Shown here: piece after piece, positions 22,350 to 30,787 of the stretch
Layout: each line of letters begins with the position of its first letter
Position numbering within the stretch: position 1 is the first letter of the stretch
Assembly: GCA_934630515.1 (NCBI GenBank)
Contig: CAKTVV010000012.1
Location: forward strand, 1 to 64,000
DNA: 64,000 nt
DNA from: an uncultured Eubacteriales bacterium
Lineage (GTDB): Bacteria > Bacillota > Clostridia > Oscillospirales > Acutalibacteraceae
Direction: 5' to 3'
Notes under the pieces: model-generated
What the model was told of the DNA's origin: nothing
Database searches by the model: none
The model's input: only the letters and a program-made list of their open reading frames with translations
Made by a program: the position numbers and the translations under genes

Positions 22350-22459
22350 CGTTCCGCAGAAAAGCGGCGTCTGTCCCCGGCTTCTCACGGCCGCAGGGTC
22401 CGCACGCCGCCCTGTATGCAAAAATGCAATGCTCAACGCTTAATTAGGAGGAAACTACA
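22350..22459 (+). promoter_or_regulatory. Putative L13 ribosomal-protein leader (autoregulatory 5' UTR)
   Basis: The roughly 110-nt leader contains a structured core closed by GCGGCGT (22364-22370) pairing with ACGCCGC (22404-22410), followed by the rplM ribosome-binding site TTAGGAGG. Firmicute rplM operons often carry an L13 leader through which the protein represses its own synthesis. I cannot confirm a match to that model without a covariance search. Confidence 0.45.
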
Positions 22460-22885
22460 ATGACTTTTATGGCAAAGGCTGGTCAGGTCGAGCGTAAGTG
22501 GTACGTCATCGACGCTGCCGGTAAACCCCTGGGCCGTGTCGCCGTGCAGGCCGCCGTGCTGCTGCGCGGCAAGCACAAGCCCACCTTCACCCCCCACGTG
22601 GATTGCGGTGACAACGTCATCATCATCAACTGCGCTCAGGCCGTGCTGACCGGCAAAAAGCTGGATCAGAAGCTGTGGCAGCGCCACACCGGCTGGATCG
22701 GCAACCTCAAGACCACCAACTACGCCACGCTGATGGCGCAGCGCCCGGAAAAGGCGATGGAGCTGGCTGTGGGCGGCATGATCCCCAACAACACCATCGG
22801 TCGTGCGGCGGAGACCCGCCTGCACTGCTATGCCGGTGCGGAGCATCCCCACGCATCCCAGAAACCCGAAGCGATCGAGCTGTAA
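22460..22885 (+). CDS. rplM: 50S ribosomal protein L13
   Basis: The 141-residue protein has all the L13 landmarks: KWYVIDAAGKPLGRVA near the N-terminus, GDNVIIINC, and HTGWIGNLK. The C-terminal half contains AVGGMIPNNTIGR and YAGAEHPHASQKP. It is an early-assembly protein of the large subunit. ATG 22460 follows TTAGGAGG. As in most bacteria it is followed directly by rpsI with a 24-bp gap, and the two are transcribed together. Confidence 0.98.
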   Translation: MTFMAKAGQVERKWYVIDAAGKPLGRVAVQAAVLLRGKHKPTFTPHVDCGDNVIIINCAQAVLTGKKLDQKLWQRHTGWIGNLKTTNYATLMAQRPEKAMELAVGGMIPNNTIGRAAETRLHCYAGAEHPHASQKPEAIEL

Positions 22886-22909
22886 TTGAGATTGAAGGAG
22901 GCTATTACA

Positions 22910-23314
22910 ATGGATTACAATGCAAGACCCTTTTTCTATGGCACCGGCCGCCGGAAATCCTCTGTTGCTCGGGTGCGCCTGTACCAGGGTACCGGTAAGG
23001 TGACCATCAACGGTCGTGACATCGACGACTATTTCGGTCTGGAGACGCTGAAGCTGATCGTGCGTCAGCCGCTGGCGCTGACCGATCTGACCGAGAAATT
23101 CGACGTGGAGTGCCGGGTCGCCGGCGGCGGCGTCACCGGTCAGGCGGGCGCTATCCGCCACGGCATCGCCCGTGCGCTGCTGCAGTACGACAGCGAGAAT
23201 CTGCGTTCCTCTCTGAAGAAAGCGGGCTTCCTGACCCGTGACCCTCGTATGAAGGAGCGGAAGAAGTACGGTCTGAAGGCTGCCCGCCGGGCTCCTCAGT
23301 TCAGCAAGCGCTGA
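22910..23314 (+). CDS. rpsI: 30S ribosomal protein S9
   Basis: The 134-residue protein matches S9. It has YGTGRRKSSVARVRL, a GGGVTGQAGAIRHGIARAL centre and the strongly basic tail KKYGLKAARRAPQFSKR that reaches the ribosomal P site. ATG 22910 has GAAGGAGG upstream, so the longer frame from 22886 is not used. It is the second and last gene of the rplM-rpsI operon, ending at a strong terminator. Confidence 0.98.
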   Translation: MDYNARPFFYGTGRRKSSVARVRLYQGTGKVTINGRDIDDYFGLETLKLIVRQPLALTDLTEKFDVECRVAGGGVTGQAGAIRHGIARALLQYDSENLRSSLKKAGFLTRDPRMKERKKYGLKAARRAPQFSKR

Positions 23315-23345
23315 TCGACGCTATCCGTATACAAGCCGATCTCTG

Positions 23346-23380
23346 CACCCGGACAGGTACGCCTGTCCGGGTGTTTTTTT
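23346..23380 (+). terminator. Terminator of rplM-rpsI
   Basis: CACCCGGACAGG and CCTGTCCGGGTG form a 12-bp stem around TACG, followed by seven T residues. Confidence 0.95.
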
Positions 23381-23554
23381 CTATATTCGGCTTCTGTCCC
23401 CCGGCATCGATCGCTCCGCAGCAGCCCGGCACAAGGGCGGTCTGCTGCGCCGCCGGCGCCGGTCTCGCCTACCGCCGCTGTATGGGACAGCCGCAGCGCT
23501 CCCGCCCTCCGACAGAAAACATCATTTTACAGCAGGCAGCGCCTGCGCATAGCC
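23381..23554. other. Non-coding spacer between convergent units
   Basis: I see no gene, promoter or RNA here. The only structure is a short GCAGGC/GCCTGC dyad near 23532-23546. Confidence 0.6.
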
Positions 23555-23590
23555 AAAAAAGCCCCGCCGCTCATACATGAGCGGCGGGGC
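23555..23590 (-). terminator. Terminator of the GH106-locus transcription unit
   Basis: On the minus strand a GCCCCGCCGCTCAT stem and its complement are followed by TTTTTTGG. It lies 67 bp beyond the stop of the cohesin-like gene. Confidence 0.88.
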
Positions 23591-23596
23591 TTTGAT

Positions 23597-23636
23597 GAAA
23601 CGCTCCGAAACAAGGGAGGGAGTTCGGAACGCAGAG
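23597..23636 (-). repeat. Conserved 3'-UTR element, copy 2
   Basis: It matches 34 of 40 bases of the segment at 11841-11880 and has the same placement between a minus-strand stop codon and its terminator. Confidence 0.7.
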
Positions 23637-23657
23637 GTAAGCGGAGATCCGGTGCGG

Positions 23658-24566
23658 TCACGCCGCAGCGGTCAGCACATCCTGCACGCTGCGGGTCAGT
23701 ATAGCGCCGTAGATATACTGCACGGCGCCCTCACCGTCGTAGTAGGCGATATACGGGCGGATATTCACCGCCGTGCCCGCCGCCTTTTCGGGGATATTCA
23801 CCACCGTCACCGCATACTGCACCGTGCCGGCAGCCACATCATAGGCCTTCTTTGCCTCTACATCCTTGATGTAGTTGGTGTTGGCGCCCGCTACCAGCTC
23901 CTCGGCGGTCGCCTTGTCCGCCCGGGCAACCACCGCCCCGATGCGGGCAACGGTCCGTGCTGCACCGTTCACGGTGACCGTGGCGGCGGAGTAGTCCACC
24001 TCATAGCCGCCATCTGTTTTGTAGGCGGCACCGGCGCATTGCGCCTCTACGATGAACCGCAGCGCATAGGGTGCCTCGCCCGCCCGCAGCTGGGCGCCCA
24101 GCGCCCGGGTGAGAGGCGCCGTCGTCAGCTTTCCGTTCACGATGGAGATGTTCTCCACCAACTGAGTGGCGCTGGCTGCCAGCTGCGCCGTCACCGCAAT
24201 ATCCGCATCGGCATTCACCGTCGCCGTGACCGTCAGGGTCAGCGCCGCCTTGCCGTTCAGATCCACCAGCTGGATCTTGTTGGCGGACAGGGTGTAGTTG
24301 TCGTCCCGGGTCAGTGTGATGTCCTCGGAGGCGACGCTCTTGAACACCACCCCGGCGGTGCCGGTGATGGTGACATCCATGCCCTTGACGCCCTCAAAAT
24401 TGGTCAGCTGCACCTGAAAGGTCGTTTCCCCGCCGGGGGCGACGGGAGCGCTGTCGTTGCCCACCACCGTGATGGTGGGGGCGGCGTCCGCCAGCGCCGT
24501 CAGGCTCAGCATCGAAAACGCCAGCACCAGTGCCAGAAAAAAGGCTGCAAATTGTTTTTGCTTCAT
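23658..24566 (-). CDS. Secreted two-domain protein with cohesin-like N-terminal module
   Basis: The 302-residue protein has a clear Sec signal peptide (MKQKQFAAFFLALVLAFSML, cleavage near TALADA). A roughly 100-residue beta-rich module follows with features of cohesins (PVAPGGETTFQVQLTNFEGVKGMDV, then a VNADADIAVTAQ end). The C-terminal module (LGAQLRAGEAPYALRF, VNIPEKAAGTAVNIRPYIAYY) resembles a domain common in exported proteins of gut Clostridia. A related segment appears in the 1888-residue protein at 30788-36454. ATG 24566 follows TTAGGAGG, 32 bp after the MgtC gene. The cohesin call is a fold-level guess; if right, it could bind the dockerins in this window. Confidence 0.65.
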   Translation of the reverse strand: MKQKQFAAFFLALVLAFSMLSLTALADAAPTITVVGNDSAPVAPGGETTFQVQLTNFEGVKGMDVTITGTAGVVFKSVASEDITLTRDDNYTLSANKIQLVDLNGKAALTLTVTATVNADADIAVTAQLAASATQLVENISIVNGKLTTAPLTRALGAQLRAGEAPYALRFIVEAQCAGAAYKTDGGYEVDYSAATVTVNGAARTVARIGAVVARADKATAEELVAGANTNYIKDVEAKKAYDVAAGTVQYAVTVVNIPEKAAGTAVNIRPYIAYYDGEGAVQYIYGAILTRSVQDVLTAAA

Positions 24567-24598
24567 GTCGATTCCTCCTAACTTAGTTGTATATATAT

Positions 24599-25243
24599 TT
24601 ATTCCTCTACGGAATACACCACATTGTCCAATGCCGAGAGCTGGGACACATCCATATCGATCCGCTTGTCGATGACCACATTGATGCCCACATTGCCCTG
24701 AATCCCGCTCTTGGGAGCGAAGATCTGGTAGGTGAAGCACTCCGGTATGGCTTTTTCCAGCGCCCGCACCACATCGTTCACCCGATAGGCGTCGTCGATC
24801 TCCACATAGATCACCTCGGCGGACTTGCGCTTGCGCTCAAACCGGGCGAACAGCACGATGGTGGTCAGGAAAAGCATCGTCACCACCACAGCCCCCACAT
24901 AATATCCGTACCCCAGCGCCACGCCGATGGTGGCGGTGGTCCACACCCCCGCCGCCGTCGTCAGCCCGGTGATGATATTATTGGATTTGAGGATGATCAT
25001 GCCTGCGCCCAGAAAGCCGATGCCCGACACCACCTGCGCCGGAATCCGGAACACATCGCCGCTGCCCAGAAAACTGTGGACAAACATGCTGGTCATAGCG
25101 GTCATGCAGGAGCCCAGACACACCAGGATATGGGTGCGCATCCCTGCCGCCCGTCCGTGCCGGGCACGCTCGCTACCAATAAGACCGCCGATCACCACCG
25201 CCGCCAGCGCCCGCATCACCGTTTGTAAAAGCATTTCTTTCAT
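24599..25243 (-). CDS. MgtC/SapB family membrane protein (second homologue)
   Basis: The 214-residue product has the MgtC signature (AAVVIGGLIGSERARHGRAAGMRTHILVCL, SGIGFLGAGMIILKSNNIITGLTTAAGVWTT) with about four or five transmembrane helices and an ACT-like C-terminal domain. ATG 25243 follows AAGGAG and overlaps the metallophosphoesterase stop (ATGA), so it is translationally coupled to it. This copy is closer to canonical MgtC than the one at 20032. Its presence in a glycan operon is unexpected. Confidence 0.88.
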   Translation of the reverse strand: MKEMLLQTVMRALAAVVIGGLIGSERARHGRAAGMRTHILVCLGSCMTAMTSMFVHSFLGSGDVFRIPAQVVSGIGFLGAGMIILKSNNIITGLTTAAGVWTTATIGVALGYGYYVGAVVVTMLFLTTIVLFARFERKRKSAEVIYVEIDDAYRVNDVVRALEKAIPECFTYQIFAPKSGIQGNVGINVVIDKRIDMDVSQLSALDNVVYSVEE

Positions 25244-26550
25244 GGTATCTCCTTGCTCTCCTCGTCCGCTATCTCGAACAGCAGCCGCCCGTCGGCATCG
25301 GTATAGGCGGAGCAGATCCGTCCGTCCTCCAGACGGCATGCCACCCGCCCCCGCCAGCAGAAGCCGCTCACTGTCTCCGGAATCTCCCGGCGGGGACGCT
25401 CGGTATATTGGCAGTATGCCCAATCCTTTTCCCGCATGAACCGGTTCACATCGGTATACCGATGGCCAAACGCCCGGTCGCCGCACAGCCGCCACACATA
25501 GGTGTCATCGGTCTCGAAGCCATCCAGCGTATACCGGTCGCTGTAATGGAGGGTGCCCAGCGCCACCCGGTTCTTCCAGTCGATCTCCCAGAGGAATCCG
25601 TTGTCGGTCATGGCGTATACCCGCCCGTTGGCGCCCGGCTTCAGCCCGTTTTCCACCACCCTGCCACAGCCGGCGGTAAACACACCGGTCAGCGGCGCCG
25701 GGGCATAGGGCGGGCGCACCGCCCCCGCCGGACGGACATAGTCGGCAGGCTCCTCGATCCGCCCTGTGTCGTGGTTATAGGTGCGCACGGTCAGCTGCCC
25801 GTTTTTCTCGTCCAGTATCCGGGTATGCCGCTGCCCATCCCGGGAGCAGGAGGGGGCGGCGCCGACGGTGAAATAGGCGATCCCGTCGGTCAGCGCCTGA
25901 CTGTCCGGGTGATGATGCCCCATATGGTAATGCCCGGAGAACCACAGGGCGATCTGCCGGTAGCGGCGTGCCAGCGCCGGCCATACCTCGATGCCGTGAT
26001 CCTGATCAAGATAGGCATTCGCCGCCCGCACATGCACCGTCGGCACCGTCAGCAGTCCGCAGCCCATCGGCGGCGCATGGGTGATCAGCACCGTGGGCTT
26101 TTCCGGCTCCCGCTCCAGCTCCGCCGTCAGCCAGCGCAGGCTGTCCGGCGAAACGTAGCACTCATATTCAAAGTAGAAATCGTTCCGGGGCTGCGGCTCG
26201 ATGTTCACGCAGATCACCCGGAAGGTGTCAAACTCCAGCACGGTATTCCGGGGCGGGCTGCCGAAGGCACGGGCGTAGTTCGCCGCCACCGTGCCGCTTT
26301 TCATCTGCCGCTCCCCCGATTCATATTGCACGTCGTGGTTGCCCACCAGCGCCAGCGGCCGGGGAATGCCCGCCCGCTCAAATGCCGCCGCCACCCGATG
26401 GAACGCCTCATAGTTGCCGAAAATATCCCAGTAGCCGTAGTCCCCCACCAGAATCGTATGATCCGGGTGCAGCGCTGCGATCTCCGCCGCTACGGTATCC
26501 AGAGACTCATCCTTCTCGTATTGCAGATCTCCCACAATGGCGATTCTCAT
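25240..26550 (-). CDS. Cytoplasmic calcineurin-like metallophosphoesterase
   Basis: The 436-residue protein has the complete metallophosphoesterase metal ligands: Asp8 in VGDLQ, Asp37 in VGDYG, the GNHD motif at residues 70-73, THAPP and SGHYHMGHHHP. There is no signal peptide. After about residue 270 comes a beta-rich C-terminal domain with repeated short strands, possibly a small propeller or sandwich. It overlaps both neighbours by four bases, between the GH106-like enzyme and MgtC. A role in removing phosphate from a sugar or nucleotide product is possible but unproven. Confidence 0.85.
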   Translation of the reverse strand: MRIAIVGDLQYEKDESLDTVAAEIAALHPDHTILVGDYGYWDIFGNYEAFHRVAAAFERAGIPRPLALVGNHDVQYESGERQMKSGTVAANYARAFGSPPRNTVLEFDTFRVICVNIEPQPRNDFYFEYECYVSPDSLRWLTAELEREPEKPTVLITHAPPMGCGLLTVPTVHVRAANAYLDQDHGIEVWPALARRYRQIALWFSGHYHMGHHHPDSQALTDGIAYFTVGAAPSCSRDGQRHTRILDEKNGQLTVRTYNHDTGRIEEPADYVRPAGAVRPPYAPAPLTGVFTAGCGRVVENGLKPGANGRVYAMTDNGFLWEIDWKNRVALGTLHYSDRYTLDGFETDDTYVWRLCGDRAFGHRYTDVNRFMREKDWAYCQYTERPRREIPETVSGFCWRGRVACRLEDGRICSAYTDADGRLLFEIADEESKEIP

Positions 26551-29500
26551 TGCGCTTCCTCCTTAAACAAACGAATGACGGGGGCGGACAGAATGCCGGT
26601 CTCCTGAAAACAGTAGCCCTCCGTATAGTTGGCATCCACATCCCATGAGGACGGCAGAATATAATAGTGCGGGTCGGCGATCCGGCGATTGTGAATGGGA
26701 CCGAAGGTGTTGTTGCGGTTGCCATAGCACACCAGCTCCAGCGTATGCCGCCCCCGGGTAAGAGACGTGCGCACCGTAAAGGGCGCCCAGGCGATCAGAC
26801 CCGCATCCCGCCCGTCCACCCGCACCCGGATACAGGGGGCGGCAAAATCCGCCACAGCGATCTCCGCCACACACGCCTCGGTATCCAGCTCGGTGCGGTA
26901 GACCACCGTGCCGCCGTAGAAGGGCATTCCCTGCCGCCCGGGAGCGGTAAAGCCCTCGGCATCCGACGCCGGCTGCAGGGTCACGGCGGTGCCGTCCAGC
27001 GCCGCCGCAAATTCGCCCAGCAGATAGCCCGGCTCCAACTGCCGCACGGTGGTGATCGGCAGCAGCACCATCAGCTCGTTTTCCCCGGCCCGGGCAGCAG
27101 GCAGCGCCACGGTGGGAATATCCTCATCCACATACCAGCCGGTGAGGGCAGTCGGCACCTCGGCTCCGTTGAACCACAGGCGTGCCTCCCCCACCCGCTC
27201 CAGCGCCAGCTGCAGCCCTGTCAGCGGCTGGGTGCAGCGGAACGTATACCGGACATACACCGGATACCGGGGAGGGTTCTCCACAATATACGGCTGCGCC
27301 TCAGTGGGCGTCATGCCCAATATCCGGCAGATCCACGTATTCTGCGCCAGCACATAGTCCTCATCGCCGTAGACGGTGCCGTCCAGCGACACCCGGCACC
27401 GATCCAGCACCACGCAGTTCGGCTCCGTCCGGGTACACACCGCCCGCTCCGGCACAATCACCCGGTACGGCTGCGGCGGCGTCTCCGGGTGCAGCGGCGC
27501 CGGGCGCTCCTGCGTCAACCGCAGCAGCAGGCTATCATTGGCGTACCAATCCCGGCGCACCAGCGTTTTGCCCTTTTCCACCGTATAGTCCGCCGGCTCC
27601 GTCGTCCCGGTCAGGGTGTTATACACCGTTACGCCGTATTCTCCGGCGATCTCAACGGTCACCCGCTCCGGCGTGACGGTGCGGCGGGCGGGGTCGGTCT
27701 TGCCCAGCTCCCGGGCGGTGGCGATCAGCAGCCAGCGGTCGCCGTCCTTTTCGCTGAGACGGCAGAGCTTATCCGACGTGCCGACGGGCTGCCCCGCCTG
27801 CGCAATGCGCACCCGGCGGCAGAACTCCAACGCCTCCGGCAGCGCCGCCAGCGTCGGCAGCACCATCGCCTGCCGATACAGCGCTTCCACCCGGCGGCTA
27901 GGACGGCCGTCCAGATACCGGGGGCACTCTCCCAGAAAGATCACCCTGCCGCCGGTGTGCAGAAACCGCTCCAACAGCGCCACGGTGGTCTCCCGCAGCG
28001 TCAGCACGGGCGGCACCACCACGGCGGCATAGGACATGGCGCCTACCTGCAGCCGCTCGGAGCAGGCGGTCTCCTGCGCTGGCAGATTGCCCTCGCAGAG
28101 AAAATCAAAATCATAGTTGGCGTACAGCAGCGTCCGGATCACGGCGTGAATCTGCTGCTCCTGCTGCCGGATGGCAGCGGCGGACTTATCCCGGGGCCCA
28201 ACGGACAGCATCATGCTCTCGATGGGATGGATCACCGCCACATCCACCACATCCCGGCTGCCCTCGAACACCACATTCAGCCGGGCGTAATGCTCCTCCA
28301 GCGTCCGCAGCTCCCGGCACCAGGGCGCCTGCTCGTTAAAGGAGGCGGGATAATCCCGCTTAGCACTGCCCTTCATGGAATACATTGCCAGATGGGGCAC
28401 CCGGAGGGTCACCCCGCACACCGCCTGCCAATCGCCCTGCATCTTCAGACATTTGAAGTCGAAATCCCAGCCGGTGACGCCATACAGCTCCGACAGCATC
28501 CCCGGCTTTCCGTACTGCCGCACCACCGACTGGGTCTGCTTGGCGGTGAGCAACTCGATGTGGTCGAACAGCATATCGATGCCGGGAATATCAAAGGCGG
28601 GATACAGCTGCATCAGATCGCCGCCCCAGCTGAGCTGCTCAAACAGCTCGTCCTCCATCATCAAATGCCCGCAGAACCGCAGCCCCTGCCGCTGCGCCGT
28701 GGTACGCAGTGTATCAAAAAACGCCTCCCGTGTCAATCGGGTGGTCAGCTGAAAATAATCGTACCGCAGGGCGCTGTGAACCCCCTCCCGGTCCCAGAAC
28801 AGCTCCGGCAGCCGGTCTATGAGGTCATAGCCATAGGTTTCCCGGAACCGCTCCGGCAGCCGATAGGTCCAGCAGACCGCCGCCGCTCCGGTGCTGGTCT
28901 CCTCCGGCAGCCGGATAGGCATATGCCGGGGTTCATCGGAGAAAATGGTGGGGATCGTTTTCCCGTATTCCGCCCCGAAGCGGCGAAAATATTCCCCATG
29001 GGTCAGCTCCGTAAAGCGCACCATCGCCTCCGGCTGCATAATATCTGCATAGGTCTGGAAATTATACCGCCCGCTGGGAGCCATGGTCTCGGAATAGGCG
29101 TATATCTTACGGTGCGCCGCCGGCTCCTCCGGCCGGATCCGCCGGTAGGAGCGCAGCCAACCCGCAGCGGTAAATTCCACATCGTAGCAGCCCACCAGAT
29201 AGGCGCCGCCGCTCTCCACGGCGGCATCCCGGTCGGCGGTGAGGGGCGGCAGGCTCTCCTCGTCGGCGGTGAGAATCAGCGTACGCTGCCGATACCGGGG
29301 GGTACAGGTCACAGCGCCCCCTGCATAGCCGGAGGGCCACCGATCCTCATCGTAGAGACACGCCTGCATCCCGGCAGCCTTTGCCGCCTCGATGCACGCC
29401 CCCACACAATCCAAAAACGCTTCACTGAGATACGCCGTTTCCAGCCCGTAGCGGGAATGCATATAAAAGCCGCCGAACCCCATCTCCCGGAAAACGGCGA

Positions 29501-29609
29501 TCTGCCGCTCCAGCCGTTTCCGCTCCAGCGGACCGTTCCAGGACCAAAAGGGCGCCGACCGATAGGCGGCGGTGGGATGCGCAAACAGCTCCGTGGAAAA
29601 GCTCTGCAT
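26547..29609 (-). CDS. GH106-like glycoside hydrolase (alpha-L-rhamnosidase-type)
   Basis: The 1020-residue protein resembles GH106-type enzymes. It has an N-terminal barrel region (APFWSWNGPLERKRLERQI, MGFGGFYMHSRYGLET, CLYDEDRWPSGYAGG), a central part with FSDEPRH and ELYGVTGWDFDF, and C-terminal beta-sandwich modules (LWFNGAEVPTA). No signal peptide is visible, so the substrate is likely an imported oligosaccharide. ATG 29609 follows AGAGGAG. It leads the operon with the metallophosphoesterase, MgtC and the cohesin-like gene, opposite an AraC regulator. Rhamnosidase specificity is a family guess. Confidence 0.75.
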   Translation of the reverse strand: MQSFSTELFAHPTAAYRSAPFWSWNGPLERKRLERQIAVFREMGFGGFYMHSRYGLETAYLSEAFLDCVGACIEAAKAAGMQACLYDEDRWPSGYAGGAVTCTPRYRQRTLILTADEESLPPLTADRDAAVESGGAYLVGCYDVEFTAAGWLRSYRRIRPEEPAAHRKIYAYSETMAPSGRYNFQTYADIMQPEAMVRFTELTHGEYFRRFGAEYGKTIPTIFSDEPRHMPIRLPEETSTGAAAVCWTYRLPERFRETYGYDLIDRLPELFWDREGVHSALRYDYFQLTTRLTREAFFDTLRTTAQRQGLRFCGHLMMEDELFEQLSWGGDLMQLYPAFDIPGIDMLFDHIELLTAKQTQSVVRQYGKPGMLSELYGVTGWDFDFKCLKMQGDWQAVCGVTLRVPHLAMYSMKGSAKRDYPASFNEQAPWCRELRTLEEHYARLNVVFEGSRDVVDVAVIHPIESMMLSVGPRDKSAAAIRQQEQQIHAVIRTLLYANYDFDFLCEGNLPAQETACSERLQVGAMSYAAVVVPPVLTLRETTVALLERFLHTGGRVIFLGECPRYLDGRPSRRVEALYRQAMVLPTLAALPEALEFCRRVRIAQAGQPVGTSDKLCRLSEKDGDRWLLIATARELGKTDPARRTVTPERVTVEIAGEYGVTVYNTLTGTTEPADYTVEKGKTLVRRDWYANDSLLLRLTQERPAPLHPETPPQPYRVIVPERAVCTRTEPNCVVLDRCRVSLDGTVYGDEDYVLAQNTWICRILGMTPTEAQPYIVENPPRYPVYVRYTFRCTQPLTGLQLALERVGEARLWFNGAEVPTALTGWYVDEDIPTVALPAARAGENELMVLLPITTVRQLEPGYLLGEFAAALDGTAVTLQPASDAEGFTAPGRQGMPFYGGTVVYRTELDTEACVAEIAVADFAAPCIRVRVDGRDAGLIAWAPFTVRTSLTRGRHTLELVCYGNRNNTFGPIHNRRIADPHYYILPSSWDVDANYTEGYCFQETGILSAPVIRLFKEEAQ

Positions 29610-29654
29610 AAGGTATTGCTCCTCTGTTTCCGATACGGTATTTCTTATAATCTA

Positions 29655-29683
29655 AGTATAGCATACATTCCCAAAAAATTAAC
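29655..29683 (-). promoter_or_regulatory. Candidate activator-dependent promoter of the GH106 operon
   Basis: A good -10 box (TATACT on the minus strand) has only a poor -35 (GTTAAT) 17 nt away. That fits a promoter needing an activator such as the divergent AraC protein. Confidence 0.45.
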
Positions 29684-29685
29684 AG

Positions 29686-29714
29686 TCGATTTTTTGCATT
29701 TGTTGTGGTATACT
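29686..29714 (+). promoter_or_regulatory. Candidate promoter of the AraC regulator gene
   Basis: TATACT at 29709-29714 has a weak TCGATT element 17 nt upstream. It is back to back with the GH106 promoter. Confidence 0.4.
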
Positions 29715-29760
29715 AAGGAATAGACGGTATATATAACACACTGCGAAAGGAGAACCGGGG

Positions 29761-30714
29761 ATGAAGACCTACACCATGAATGACCGCCTGCCGTTTCACT
29801 CGCTGAATGACGACGGCATTGTTTTGTGGAAAGGGGATGCCATACGGCCCGAGCCCATCCACACCCACGAATTTGTCGAAATCACCTACATATACTCCGG
29901 CAAAGGCGTCCACAAGATCAACGGCACCTCCTATCCGGTGCACCGGGGCGATTTCCTGTTTATCAACTACAACGACACCCACTGCTTCGAGCCCATCGAG
30001 AATCTGGTGTATTGCAACATCCTGCTGCTGCCCAGCTTCATCAACAATGAGCTGATCAACTCCGAGAATGCGCTGGACATGCTGATGCTGTCCACCTTCA
30101 GCAGCATCAACGCCGATCTGAAATCCATCCACCCGTTTATTCATTTCCGGAAAAAAGAGGCGGAGGAGATCGAAAGTCTCATCAACCAGATGCTGCTGGA
30201 AAACGAAAACCGGGATCGGGAATTTCGCACCGTCTTAAAGTCCCTGATGATGGTGCTGCTGGTGAAGATCTTCCGGAAAATGCAGGCGGACGATCACGCT
30301 GTCGCCATCAACAACACCGGCAAGCTGACCCCGGAGATCATCGACTATATCAACAAAAACTGCTACGAAAAGATCTCCCTGAGCCATCTGGCGCAGAAAT
30401 GCTTTTACAATCCGGCGTATTTCAGCCGCATCTTCAAGGAATACACCGGCATGACCCTCACCAGCTTCGTGCAGAAGCAGCGCATCGCCAAGGCGCAGCA
30501 GCTGCTGGTGGATACGGAGCGCAGCGTCAGCGACATCAGCACCACTGTCGGCTACAGCGACAAGACCCAGTTCTACAAAATTTTCCGCAAATACTCCGAC
30601 GGGCTGCTGCCAAACGAATTCCGCAGCCGCTATCGGGAGAGCGGCGCTCCCCTTCCTCTGTCGGCGGACAGCATCCAGCCCTCCGCCGAAGACGAACCAT
30701 CGGACAACGACTAA
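29761..30714 (+). CDS. AraC-family transcriptional regulator
   Basis: The 317-residue protein has an N-terminal cupin (IHTHEFVEITYIYSGKGVH, HRGDFLFIN). A C-terminal pair of helix-turn-helix motifs follows at roughly 205-300 (LSHLAQKCFYNPAYFSRIFKEY, VSDISTTVGYSDKTQFYKIFRKY). ATG 29761 follows AAGGAG. It lies divergent from the GH106 operon and convergent to the giant 30788 gene. It most likely activates the GH106 operon in response to a sugar, and may also act on the 31-kb operon; both are inferences. Confidence 0.92.
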   Translation: MKTYTMNDRLPFHSLNDDGIVLWKGDAIRPEPIHTHEFVEITYIYSGKGVHKINGTSYPVHRGDFLFINYNDTHCFEPIENLVYCNILLLPSFINNELINSENALDMLMLSTFSSINADLKSIHPFIHFRKKEAEEIESLINQMLLENENRDREFRTVLKSLMMVLLVKIFRKMQADDHAVAINNTGKLTPEIIDYINKNCYEKISLSHLAQKCFYNPAYFSRIFKEYTGMTLTSFVQKQRIAKAQQLLVDTERSVSDISTTVGYSDKTQFYKIFRKYSDGLLPNEFRSRYRESGAPLPLSADSIQPSAEDEPSDND

Positions 30715-30718
30715 AGAC

Positions 30719-30753
30719 AGCCCCGCCAACCGGTCGGTTGGCGGGGCTTCTTT
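30719..30753. terminator. Bidirectional terminator between AraC gene and giant operon
   Basis: A 14-bp perfect stem (AGCCCCGCCAACCG and its complement) is followed by TCTTT on the plus strand and GTCTTTAG on the minus strand. Confidence 0.8.
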
Positions 30754-30787
30754 CCGCTTCGGGGAATAGGGGAGGTTTATAGGAAAT

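Noticed and set aside
26667..29723. A 1018-residue open frame on the plus strand
   Set aside because: Antisense shadow of the GH106-like gene, rich in Arg, His, Gln and Pro, with no start signal.
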